Source: an uncultured Bacteroidales bacterium (GTDB lineage Bacteria; Bacteroidota; Bacteroidia; Bacteroidales; Paludibacteraceae). Taken from it: a DNA stretch of 64,000 nucleotides. Made by a program: the position numbers and the translations under genes. Below, piece by piece: positions 1-7,627 of this stretch (its first letter is position 1; every line of letters begins with the position of its first letter). Below the pieces are notes generated by a model. That model saw only the letters and a program-made list of their open reading frames with translations, did no database searches and was not told the origin of the DNA. Where the stretch lies: positions 62,001-126,000 of the forward strand of contig CACXYM010000006.1 in assembly GCA_902771935.1 (NCBI GenBank), in the 5' to 3' direction.

Positions 1-1253
1 TGGCTGATATCCGTATCGTCTATTTGGTCAATAGTTACCTTGACTTGTACGGGCGAATAGTTGGCTTCGGACAAGTCGACCGCTGTATCGGAGAGAATCA
101 ATGACGACTCGTTGCCTCCAAAACCGAATGCATTGCATAGGATATGATGCAAATTGCTTTGAATAGTATGCGTTGTAGGGATAACTAATCCTTCTTCCGT
201 CTTGTTCCAGTGCAAGTTGGCGGGAACTAAATGATGTTGCATTGCCAACAAGCAGATAACCGTTTCCAGTCCGCCACTTGCAGAAGTGGTATGTCCTGTA
301 AAGGCTTTTGTGCTGCTGATAAAAGGCAGTGAGTCGCCAAACAAACGCTTTAATGCAGCCGACTCGCTCAAGTCATTATTCGGCGTAGCCGTACCATGGG
401 CATTTACATAATCAATATCGTTTGGTTGTAAATGGGCCATCTCTAAAGCTTTGCTCATCGCCAGATACGCACCTTCTCCGTTCTCGGACGAGGCGGTTTG
501 ATGAAAAGCATCGCATGTATTGGCATAGCCAGCAATATAACCCAGAATAGTGGCACCGCGTTGTATAGCCGCTTTCTCATCTTCTATAACGATATATCCA
601 GCTCCTTCGCCAAGGTTCAGTCCGTGGCGGTCAGCATCAAACGGGCGGCATGGCTTCGAATCTAAAATCATCAAGGTGTTAAAACCATTGAAATGGAATA
701 GGCTGAGGCTCTCACTGCCGCCTACCAGCGCCTGTTTCGCTTGACCGGTTCGTAGCAGGTTTGCACCCAATATAATCGAGTTGAGTGCAGAAGAACAAGC
801 TGTAGACGGTGTGCCGATAAAACCAAACTCGCCCAAATGTTTAGCAATCGCGTTTGTGGATTCTCCAGCTTCGTGCAATCTGATATTTTCCGTCGCTTTG
901 CCTTCTTTATAATCTGCCCAGTGTTGTTCTGTCAAATCCATTCCGCCGACTGTGGTGCCGGAAATAAAGGCCGTAGCCTTAGAAGGTCGCAGACTGGCCA
1001 TTGTCAGTGCCTCTCTTGCTGCCATTAAACCGAGTAGGGACGTTCGAGGCATAGGTTCATTGCCCAAACTTAATTGTTGACGCAACTCCTCGTTGCTGCA
1101 AGGCACTTCGCCCACAGGCAAGTCAGTGTGCGCACTGCCCAGATAGCGCATCGCACCAATTCCAGAACGCTCTTTAAGCAAAGCGTCCAGTGTCTGGGTG
1201 CAGTTCAAACCGATTGCACTAACAGCTCCTATTCCGGTGATAGCTATTCTCAC
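1..1253 (-). CDS. beta-ketoacyl-ACP synthase, aryl-polyene type (3' end beyond window)
   Basis: Chain-elongating ketosynthase, the last gene visible in the polyene operon. Starts at a GTG overlapping the stop of the preceding ACP gene by 4 nt (GTGA) and stays open for 417 codons to the window edge. The Cys-His-His triad is visible: TACSSA with Cys at about residue 153, NAHGTAT, and FTGHTTSASGG. The FGFGGNESS end motif of the ketosynthase fold is also present. That motif normally closes a ~400-residue enzyme, so only a short tail should lie outside. Expected role: decarboxylative condensation of malonyl-ACP onto the growing aryl-polyene chain on the ACP, in the cytoplasm. Which step it serves relative to the other two ketosynthases cannot be told from sequence. 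Confidence 0.9.
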   Translation of the reverse strand, partial: MRIAITGIGAVSAIGLNCTQTLDALLKERSGIGAMRYLGSAHTDLPVGEVPCSNEELRQQLSLGNEPMPRTSLLGLMAAREALTMASLRPSKATAFISGTTVGGMDLTEQHWADYKEGKATENIRLHEAGESTNAIAKHLGEFGFIGTPSTACSSALNSIILGANLLRTGQAKQALVGGSESLSLFHFNGFNTLMILDSKPCRPFDADRHGLNLGEGAGYIVIEDEKAAIQRGATILGYIAGYANTCDAFHQTASSENGEGAYLAMSKALEMAHLQPNDIDYVNAHGTATPNNDLSESAALKRLFGDSLPFISSTKAFTGHTTSASGGLETVICLLAMQHHLVPANLHWNKTEEGLVIPTTHTIQSNLHHILCNAFGFGGNESSLILSDTAVDLSEANYSPVQVKVTIDQIDDTDIS

Positions 1254-1507
1254 TTCGTGCGGTTCTTTTGAATATATTCAGCCATTGAGCGTACAGAACG
1301 GAAAACTTCTTTACCCGATTTAGGGTCTGCCAGTTTAATGCCGTACTCGCGGTCCAACAGCATAATCAGTTCCAAGGCGTCAATAGAGTCTAAGCCCAAT
1401 CCTTCGCCGAACAAAGGTGCGTTGGCATCGATATCGGCCGGCGTCATGTCCTCGAAGTTGAGCGCTTCGATAATCTGTTGTTTAAGTTGTTCGATTAATT
1501 CTTCCAT
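1250..1507 (-). CDS. acyl carrier protein 1 of the polyene operon
   Basis: 85-residue acidic acyl carrier protein. The phosphopantetheine attachment site is Ser41 in the motif GLGLDSIDALEL. Helical acidic flanks and length fit the family. It overlaps the downstream ketosynthase by 4 nt and the upstream 184-residue protein by 13 nt, so translation is probably coupled. It should carry the growing polyene chain or its starter; a second ACP is encoded at 4284-4523. The DSI form of the motif, rather than DSL, separates the two and suggests different partners. Confidence 0.93.
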   Translation of the reverse strand: MEELIEQLKQQIIEALNFEDMTPADIDANAPLFGEGLGLDSIDALELIMLLDREYGIKLADPKSGKEVFRSVRSMAEYIQKNRTK

Positions 1508-2049
1508 ATAATTTGTAGTTTTGCGTAAAAGCTATTTGCATTATTGCACTCGCACCATCCAACTATTGCAGAGTTCAACTCCGAGTGCTCAGCGTTCAAT
1601 GTTGTTTCAATAATTGGCGTCAGTTGTTCGGGCTTGTCCAATACATAAAACGCAGTTTCTGCTAAGTATTTGTTTCGGATGGCAATCTCGCCCGTTACGA
1701 TATTCGGCAGCGTATAGACAAACAGTGCCGGACTCGGATAATAGTTACCTTCCGATATGGTTTCTAAGTAATCTGTGTCGTTCTTAATACTTGCGCTACG
1801 ATTAGCCAATATCACAGCTCGGTCCTCTGTCGGTACAAATCGCGTTGCTCCTTCTGCTTTAAGCAATAATTCTGCCGCAATAAATCCCAACCGACTCAGC
1901 GTATCCAACTTGAAGAACTTTGGGTAGTCATTCGCATACTGACGATAGAGCTCGATGAGCATCTTCTCTCCCGTTTCAGTTTGCGTAAGCGTTTGACCAT
2001 CCAGTATCACTGCTGTCGGCGTTATCTCTATTTCGTGTGTTATTCGCAT
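1495..2049 (-). CDS. half-size ketosynthase-like protein lacking the active-site cysteine
   Basis: 184 residues without a confident named function. The central part looks like the N-terminal half of a ketosynthase: a line reading DRAVILANRSASI, then PSPALFVYTLPNIVTGEIAI, aligns in character with the strand-helix before a ketosynthase nucleophile. Where the TACAS motif should follow, the sequence reads ETAFYVLDKPE, with no Cys. There are no HGT or GHT motifs, and the protein ends about where the first thiolase-like half would end. Similar short proteins are, as far as I recall, common in Bacteroidota polyene clusters. It overlaps both neighbours. A scaffold or chain-length partner for one of the real ketosynthases is an inference. 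Confidence 0.75.
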   Translation of the reverse strand: MRITHEIEITPTAVILDGQTLTQTETGEKMLIELYRQYANDYPKFFKLDTLSRLGFIAAELLLKAEGATRFVPTEDRAVILANRSASIKNDTDYLETISEGNYYPSPALFVYTLPNIVTGEIAIRNKYLAETAFYVLDKPEQLTPIIETTLNAEHSELNSAIVGWCECNNANSFYAKLQIIWKN

Positions 2050-3002
2050 TTCAATCGTATAGCCGCATTAACGCCTCCAAAACCAGAAAGCATTTTAATA
2101 AATTGTTTTTTCGCTGTCAGCATGCAAATAATGGTCTCTAATACGCCAGCGGCGCCCATTGTATGACCAAAATAGGGTTTAAGTGCGGAAATAGTCGCAT
2201 GCGCTAAACCAGCACGTTCGATAGCCACTTGTTCCATTGCATCGTTGTATGGTGTCGCTGTGCCATGAACACCGACTAACTCAATATTCTCCGGTTGTAC
2301 GCCTTGTAATACATCCTGTAAACAGCGATATGCTCCTTCGCCCGTACGACTCGGAGCCGATATATGGTTGGCGTCGTTGTGTATGCTTCCCGCCACTAAT
2401 GCCCATACAGGATGAAGGTTGACCGCTGAAAGTTGATTACTATAAATAATCGTAGCTGCGGCTTCGCCCAAGTTCAAACCTTTTCTATCTGGGCTAAACG
2501 GCAAACATGGCTCAGGCGATAGCGCTTTGAAAGCTTGGAAACCACTCACAATAAAGCGCGTTTGTATATCGCAGCCGATAACTACAGCATGTCGATATAC
2601 CCCGGCCTCTAACAAGCGTTTCGCAGTAATCTGTGCGCACACTCCCGAAGTGCAAGCGTTGCTCACTACAATTGGCTCATTCGGATTACCGAAGTGCTGC
2701 ACAATCTGTTTGGCCGGGCTAATCAAATCCAAATTATCGCCTTTAGTTGTGGACAGAATAAACACCGTCTCTGTGCTTGCGGCATCTATCTGAGTCTCAC
2801 TGATAGCTTGCTCTGCGCTATGTATGCACAATGGCACAAACAATTGCGGCTCGTCGAATAATGATGCGCAGAAAGGCTCTACATCCGCAAAACGGGACGT
2901 GTAGAATCTCAATCCGCTACGTCCTGTTTGCACCGCTTCCCAATTTGCGCGAGAACCGTCGCCTAAGGGTGAGATAATATGATGAGCCAAACAATAAATC
3001 AT
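2040..3002 (-). CDS. beta-ketoacyl-ACP synthase, short form
   Basis: Ketosynthase of 320 residues with a complete triad: Cys117 (SNACTSG), His246 (GVHGTAT) and His280 (KPYFGHTMGAAG). It is about 60-80 residues shorter than usual. The N-terminus is compact, and after MLTAKKQ the sequence jumps to KMLSGFGGVNAAI, leaving out the stretch that normally lies between the second active-site helix and the final Gly-rich motif. Reading frame is intact and overlaps both neighbours (4 nt with the dehydratase, 10 nt with the 184-residue protein). Most likely active or a chain-length-factor-like partner; which of these cannot be decided here. Confidence 0.85.
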   Translation of the reverse strand: MIYCLAHHIISPLGDGSRANWEAVQTGRSGLRFYTSRFADVEPFCASLFDEPQLFVPLCIHSAEQAISETQIDAASTETVFILSTTKGDNLDLISPAKQIVQHFGNPNEPIVVSNACTSGVCAQITAKRLLEAGVYRHAVVIGCDIQTRFIVSGFQAFKALSPEPCLPFSPDRKGLNLGEAAATIIYSNQLSAVNLHPVWALVAGSIHNDANHISAPSRTGEGAYRCLQDVLQGVQPENIELVGVHGTATPYNDAMEQVAIERAGLAHATISALKPYFGHTMGAAGVLETIICMLTAKKQFIKMLSGFGGVNAAIRLKCE

Positions 3003-3412
3003 TCCTCAATCGTTGCCAGTTTTAGGGTCGTTGTCGCTATCACTTCGTCTTCGATGCGGATAGTACATTCAATCAGCGAGATATTCATCACTTCCTGTAT
3101 CAAGTTCGCCTCAGTCCGAAGCGTCTCGCCCACCCGCGGAAAACGGCTAACTGCCATTTCCTTTACCGCACCGATATATCCTTTCTTCACAGCGTCTCCC
3201 TGCTGCTTCTGAACCCAACCGGCTCTCACGGCACAAGTCTGCGCAGCGTTCTCCATCAAACCGGCAAGAGGTAAGACACCGTTCTGCACCAGCGGACAAT
3301 CGGCAGAAATAGACAATCGAGTGACAGCATGTGTCTCATTCACATCCTCAATGGCGTCGATAAAAACAAACGGTTCCCGCTGCGGTATCCAGTTAATCAC
3401 ATCCTCTTTCAT
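2999..3412 (-). CDS. hotdog-fold 3-hydroxyacyl-ACP dehydratase (ApeP/FabZ-like)
   Basis: 137-residue hotdog protein expected to dehydrate the 3-hydroxyacyl-ACP intermediate so that the double bond is kept in the polyene. The opening PQREPFVFID resembles the FabZ start (PHRYPFLLVD), and LAGLMENAAQTCAVRAG holds the helix with the catalytic acid, Glu54. GYIGAVKEMAV and FPRVGETL fit the second half. The His that pairs with the acid in FabZ (QGHFPG) has no counterpart: the aligned text is LVQNGVLP. The ApeP-like branch may use another residue. Starts 4 nt inside the upstream acyltransferase gene. Confidence 0.85.
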   Translation of the reverse strand: MKEDVINWIPQREPFVFIDAIEDVNETHAVTRLSISADCPLVQNGVLPLAGLMENAAQTCAVRAGWVQKQQGDAVKKGYIGAVKEMAVSRFPRVGETLRTEANLIQEVMNISLIECTIRIEDEVIATTTLKLATIEE

Positions 3413-4284
3413 TCGCTCCAGAATTGATAGAAATTAAACCACTCGTATGGATACTTTATAGCCATTTGCTCCAAGCGCGTCGCAAACTGTTGCGCTAAGT
3501 CCTTCGCTTTGTCTGCTCTTGATAGGGAAGGCTTAACCTCGAGTTGTTCCGTGTAGATGTGATAGTTATTCCCTTTCTCCTTCACGACGAAGGTGAGCAA
3601 AATAGGGCACTTAATGGCTACGCATAGTTGGAACACACCAGCGGGTAGGGGCGCTTTGCCTTTCATGAAATCACATTCAATCGTTTTCTGACCCATGTTA
3701 CGGTCACCTGCTACTGCCAGTACTTCGCCTCGACTAATCGCTTCGTTGATGGCAAAGATATGGTCCATCTCGCCGCTATTCATTACAATCATGCCGATGT
3801 TGTTCTCACTCAGTACTTTGGCACGATTAGCCATCACCACTGGCGATTCTCCGCCAAAAGCAAGAACATTCATCTTCTTGTTCGGCGTATTCATCGTGTA
3901 TGCCGCCATCTCGCTGTTTCCAAAATGCGAAAAGAGCATCACAAAACCTGTTTGACCCTTTACCTTGTCGTAATACAGTTCTTTGTTCTCTACCGTGACA
4001 TCGAATTGGTGACCCGAATACACGGCAAAGCGGTCCAAAATAACTTTCCCGAAATGATAGAAACTGCGATATACATCAAACGCCGCCTGCCATTTATTCC
4101 GTCCGCGACGACGATGAAATGCGTAAGCTCCGTTACGCTCAACAGGACGAACTATCACATACCAAAGCAGCCAGAAATGCATAAAACTATACACCAAGCT
4201 GATAGGCATATGCCGAAACATCCACACCAAAGCACGTTGCATCCAGTGTGTGCCTCCTGTCTGTCCTGTCCACTCTTGAGCCAT
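3409..4284 (-). CDS. LpxL/HtrB-type lysophospholipid acyltransferase
   Basis: 291-residue inner-membrane-associated acyltransferase of the lipid A late-acyltransferase family. An N-terminal hydrophobic stretch (about residues 24-48) is followed by the catalytic H-x4-E motif SHFGNSE (His120, Glu125), the GDRNMG block around residue 195 and the conserved tail PYEWFNFYQFW. In aryl-polyene clusters such enzymes are thought to attach the finished chain, or a companion acyl chain, to a membrane lipid. Here it sits in the middle of the operon, overlapping the ACP gene upstream by one base and the dehydratase downstream by 4 nt. A role in general lipid A synthesis is less likely given this context. 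Confidence 0.88.
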   Translation of the reverse strand: MAQEWTGQTGGTHWMQRALVWMFRHMPISLVYSFMHFWLLWYVIVRPVERNGAYAFHRRRGRNKWQAAFDVYRSFYHFGKVILDRFAVYSGHQFDVTVENKELYYDKVKGQTGFVMLFSHFGNSEMAAYTMNTPNKKMNVLAFGGESPVVMANRAKVLSENNIGMIVMNSGEMDHIFAINEAISRGEVLAVAGDRNMGQKTIECDFMKGKAPLPAGVFQLCVAIKCPILLTFVVKEKGNNYHIYTEQLEVKPSLSRADKAKDLAQQFATRLEQMAIKYPYEWFNFYQFWSE

Positions 4285-4523
4285 TATACGTGAGAAGCGA
4301 TGTAGTCGTAGAACTCCTCCAGGGTCTTTACTTTCTTTAACTCCTCGGCCGTTGGCTTAAAACCAAACTCGCGGTCTATGAGAACAACAATGTCCACAAA
4401 GTCCAGAGAATCTATCTCTAAGTCCTCCTTCAAAGCAGCGGAAGGAGTTAACAACTCCGCTTCGATCTCAAACTCTTCAACCAGAAGATGATTGACTTTT
4501 TCAATAATTGCGTCTTTTGTCAT
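4284..4523 (-). CDS. acyl carrier protein 2 of the polyene operon
   Basis: 79-residue acidic acyl carrier protein. Phosphopantetheine Ser39 sits in LEIDSLDFVD, the common DSL form. It lies between the O-methyltransferase (30-nt gap with a short 7-nt-period A/T-rich repeat) and the acyltransferase, which it overlaps by one base. Together with the ACP at 1250-1507 it gives the operon two carriers, an arrangement usual in aryl-polyene clusters. Confidence 0.93.
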   Translation of the reverse strand: MTKDAIIEKVNHLLVEEFEIEAELLTPSAALKEDLEIDSLDFVDIVVLIDREFGFKPTAEELKKVKTLEEFYDYIASHV

Positions 4524-4524
4524 A

Positions 4525-4552
4525 TAATAAAATCTAAAATCTCAAATCAAAT
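4525..4552. repeat. short A/T-rich 7-nt-period array
   Basis: AAAATCT, AAAATCT, CAAATCA-type units between the ACP and methyltransferase genes; weaker than the others. Confidence 0.5.
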
Positions 4553-4553
4553 A

Positions 4554-5651
4554 TTACCGTTTGCAAATGATAATGCTATGACCACCGTTCCCGATTCGGT
4601 CATAGATAGTCTCTATCTGTAATCCTGCCTCAGTAATCAGCCGAGTCATATCGTCGGTGTTGTACATCTTACTGTTGCCATTCGCCAGTGCCGTGAAATA
4701 CAAACTCGTCATCGTCAAACTCATTGCTGCCGGCACATAATCCTGCCTGTCCCACAGCGTCTCCATGATATAGATACGGTTCTTGTCATCCATAATAGCT
4801 GCTGCACGACGCAGAATAGATACAATCTGCTTCTCGCTAAAGCAATCCAAAAACTGTGACATCCAAATAACGTCATAACGCTTGTCGGTCGGGAACGCAT
4901 TTTTCTCATCCAATATATTCATTCCAATACCATGAATACGCTCCGAACCTTTTTGCCCTTGAGTAGCTTTCCGCATCAAACCAATCTGTTGCGGCAGGTC
5001 GCAAATCGTCACCTCGATGCTCGGATTAAATTCAACGCACCGCATCGCAAAACGACCCGTATTCCCGCCAACATCCAATAAATGGCGTGTTTTATTCGCA
5101 CTGATAATCTGCAGCGCTTCATCAAACGAATGGTCCGAATAATAATGGTCAAAACCAAACCAACTCTTCTGCACTTGCTCAGGGAGACTACTCAATCCCT
5201 CGTATATTGTCGGCCAATCCCCAAAGTGCTTCAAGCCCGCGGGACGACCTTCTTCCAACGCCTTGTCCAAGACAAACCAGCCTTCATAATTCACGTCATG
5301 GTTAAAATCTATATCGGCACGTATCATCGCGTCACGAAGTAAAAACCAACCCGTCTTAGCTAACGTGTACTTATTCGTTTCCGGATTAATCAGCACAATA
5401 TGCGTCGTCAAGGAGGCTTCCAACAAACATTTGACAGCATAATCGCTCAAACCGCTTCCTTTCGCAATCTCTGCTTCCGTCATACCGTCACGATGGTCAT
5501 GCAGCATTTCCAAGATACCGTAACGAATCATCAATCGGCACACTTGAAAAATGACCGGACCCCACGAATAGAGGTGCGCCATTTCCTGCGCCTGCTGAGC
5601 ATTGTACTGCTCACTGCTAAACACTTTCTTTAAGTTCTCAAACAACTGCAT
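4554..5651 (-). CDS. SAM-dependent O-methyltransferase
   Basis: 365-residue methyltransferase of the two-domain type found in polyketide and plant phenol methylation. An N-terminal winged-helix dimerisation region (LYSWGPVIFQVCRLMIRYGI through LSDYAVKCLLEA) precedes a Rossmann domain with the SAM-binding motif LLDVGGNTG at residues 191-199. WMSQFLDCFSE follows around the position of the catalytic region. In this operon it would methylate the aromatic head group of the polyene or the terminal acid; the substrate is inferred from context only. Flanked by 7-nt-period arrays on both sides, so it is separated from its neighbours by 21-30 nt rather than overlapping them. Confidence 0.87.
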   Translation of the reverse strand: MQLFENLKKVFSSEQYNAQQAQEMAHLYSWGPVIFQVCRLMIRYGILEMLHDHRDGMTEAEIAKGSGLSDYAVKCLLEASLTTHIVLINPETNKYTLAKTGWFLLRDAMIRADIDFNHDVNYEGWFVLDKALEEGRPAGLKHFGDWPTIYEGLSSLPEQVQKSWFGFDHYYSDHSFDEALQIISANKTRHLLDVGGNTGRFAMRCVEFNPSIEVTICDLPQQIGLMRKATQGQKGSERIHGIGMNILDEKNAFPTDKRYDVIWMSQFLDCFSEKQIVSILRRAAAIMDDKNRIYIMETLWDRQDYVPAAMSLTMTSLYFTALANGNSKMYNTDDMTRLITEAGLQIETIYDRIGNGGHSIIICKR

Positions 5652-5654
5652 CTA

Positions 5655-5690
5655 TAAACCACAAACTACAAACTACAAACCACAATCCCT
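5655..5690. repeat. CAAACTA/CAAACCA array
   Basis: Five units between the methyltransferase and ketosynthase genes; read on the minus strand it supplies the ketosynthase TAG stop. Confidence 0.85.
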
Positions 5691-6899
5691 CCGCAGCACA
5701 ATAGCACTATTCGTCCCGCCAAAACCAAAACTGTTACTCAGCACCGTTCGTACGGGTGTCTCCACCATTGTCGCTGCCAAACGTAAGCTAACTGCGGCAG
5801 GATCAACTTCTTCCAAATTGATGTTCGGCGCAACAAACCCGTTTTGCATCATCAATATCGAATATACCGCCTCGCTCGCACCGGCCATCCAGCACTCGTG
5901 ACCGGTCATCGACTTCGTACTGCTCACCCATGTCCGCGTGCCGCCAAACAGACGTGTCAATGCCACAGCCTCCTCTTCGTCACCTTGCTTGGTCGATGTG
6001 GCGTGGGCATTCACATAATCGATGTCGCCCACAGACATTTGGGCATCTGCCAACGCGCGCTCCATGGCGATATACGATCCTTCGCTACTCGGTTGTGAGA
6101 TACCACCACCATTGCTCGAGAAACCGTATCCGCATACTTCAGCCAGTATCGTTGCACCACGATTAACGGCATGTTCATACTCTTCCAGCACCAAGGCTGC
6201 GGCACCACCACTCGGCACTAATCCGTCACGACCCGTATCAAACGGACGGCTCGCTTGCGTCGGGGCGTCCAAACGGGCAGAGAAAGTGCCCAACGCATCA
6301 AAAGCTGCCATAGCATAGGGATTAACCTCCTGAGCACCGCCAACTAACACCATATCCTGCAGACCCTGACGAATAAACATAGCACCTAATCCTATCGAGT
6401 GACTACCACTCGCACAAGCCGCACTCACCGAGAAATTGATACCGCGCAGATGGAAAATCGTACTCAGGTTCATGTTCACCGTCGAGTTCATCGACTGAAA
6501 AATCAAACCACTGCCCAGCAAAGCCGTATCGTGTTTCTCTAACATCATCTCATGCATCTCCACCGTCGGTAGAGCGGTGCTGTCGTTCCCGAAGAGAATA
6601 CCCACTTCGTTGTCCAGCAAGTACTGCTCCTCGATGCACGCCTGCTCAAAAGCCTCACGAGCCGCCATAAAAGCATATTGTGCCTCCTGAGACATTCCTG
6701 TGCGCAAACGACGGTGCAACAATGCCTTCAAGTCCGGCGTCTCCACAATGCCTGTCAACGGACTGCGAAAACCGTATACCTTACGAGCTTCATCATAACC
6801 GATACCGCTGCGACCTAAACGCAACGACTCCGTCACTTCTACCTTGTTACGGCCTATGCATGACCATATGCCCATGCCTGTCACTACTACGCGTCTCAT
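5673..6899 (-). CDS. beta-ketoacyl-ACP synthase II-like (FabF-type)
   Basis: Full-length 408-residue ketosynthase, the one closest to FabF in this operon. Start MRRVVVTGMG. The triad is Cys162 (VSAACASG), His299 (NAHATST) and His334 (MTGHECW), and the closing motif is NSFGFGGTNSAIVL. It overlaps the ketoreductase stop by 4 nt. The last residues (DCGL) and the stop codon are read from the edge of a 7-nt-period array (CAAACTA/CAAACCA family) that fills the gap to the methyltransferase gene. It should elongate the polyene chain on one of the two ACPs. Confidence 0.92.
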   Translation of the reverse strand: MRRVVVTGMGIWSCIGRNKVEVTESLRLGRSGIGYDEARKVYGFRSPLTGIVETPDLKALLHRRLRTGMSQEAQYAFMAAREAFEQACIEEQYLLDNEVGILFGNDSTALPTVEMHEMMLEKHDTALLGSGLIFQSMNSTVNMNLSTIFHLRGINFSVSAACASGSHSIGLGAMFIRQGLQDMVLVGGAQEVNPYAMAAFDALGTFSARLDAPTQASRPFDTGRDGLVPSGGAAALVLEEYEHAVNRGATILAEVCGYGFSSNGGGISQPSSEGSYIAMERALADAQMSVGDIDYVNAHATSTKQGDEEEAVALTRLFGGTRTWVSSTKSMTGHECWMAGASEAVYSILMMQNGFVAPNINLEEVDPAAVSLRLAATMVETPVRTVLSNSFGFGGTNSAIVLRRDCGL

Positions 6900-7627
6900 C
6901 CCATGCCTCCTGCTATATTAATCACCTGCCCCGTGATGTATCCTGCCTCCTCGGAGCAAAGAAAACTCACTAACGCTGCCACTTCCTCAGGACGACCAAA
7001 ACGACCCGCAGGAATAGTCTTACGCAGCGCTTCCTCGTCCAAGTCGGCGGTCATATCCGTGCAGATAAATCCCGGAGCAACAGCATTCACCGTCACCTTA
7101 CGCGACGCAATCTCTTTGCTCAGCGCTTTCGTTGCTCCTATCAAGGCTGCCTTCGCTGCGGAGTAATTCGCCTGCCCCGGCATTCCTATCACACCCGATA
7201 TAGACGTGACATTCACTATCCGACCATGACGGGCACGGAGCATACCGCCCAATACATGGTGAGTGATATAGTAAAACGCCTCCGTACTCGTTTGAAGCAC
7301 ACTGTGCCAGTCTTCTTCCGTCATAAAAACCATCAAACCGTCCTTACGGATGCCCGCATTATTAACCAGTACACTAATCTGTGCACCCTCATGCGCAGCT
7401 TCCCAGCCTCGCAACGCCGATTCAATAGCCTTACCGTCGCATACATTGAACGGCAACAACTCCGCTTTGCCGCCTGCTGACTCAATAGCTGACTTCGTCG
7501 CTTCGGCTGCGGCTGTATTGCTGTTGTAATTGATAAGTACCGTATAGCCGTCCTTCGCCAAACGTTCTGCTATCGCACGACCTATACCGCGACTCGCTCC
7601 TGTAACTAATGCATATTCTTTATTCAT
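6896..7627 (-). CDS. fabG: 3-oxoacyl-ACP reductase (FabG family)
   Basis: 243-residue short-chain dehydrogenase that reduces the 3-ketoacyl-ACP with NADPH. Motifs are clear: TGASRGIG cofactor-binding loop (residues 9-16), NNAG (89-92), catalytic Ser near 142 (VTSISG) and YSAAK (Tyr155, Lys159). C-terminus YITGQVINIAGGMG is typical. It overlaps the ammonia-lyase gene by 8 nt and the ketosynthase by 4 nt, so it is a dedicated polyene ketoreductase (ApeQ-like) rather than the housekeeping copy, although the latter cannot be excluded. Confidence 0.93.
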   Translation of the reverse strand: MNKEYALVTGASRGIGRAIAERLAKDGYTVLINYNSNTAAAEATKSAIESAGGKAELLPFNVCDGKAIESALRGWEAAHEGAQISVLVNNAGIRKDGLMVFMTEEDWHSVLQTSTEAFYYITHHVLGGMLRARHGRIVNVTSISGVIGMPGQANYSAAKAALIGATKALSKEIASRKVTVNAVAPGFICTDMTADLDEEALRKTIPAGRFGRPEEVAALVSFLCSEEAGYITGQVINIAGGMG

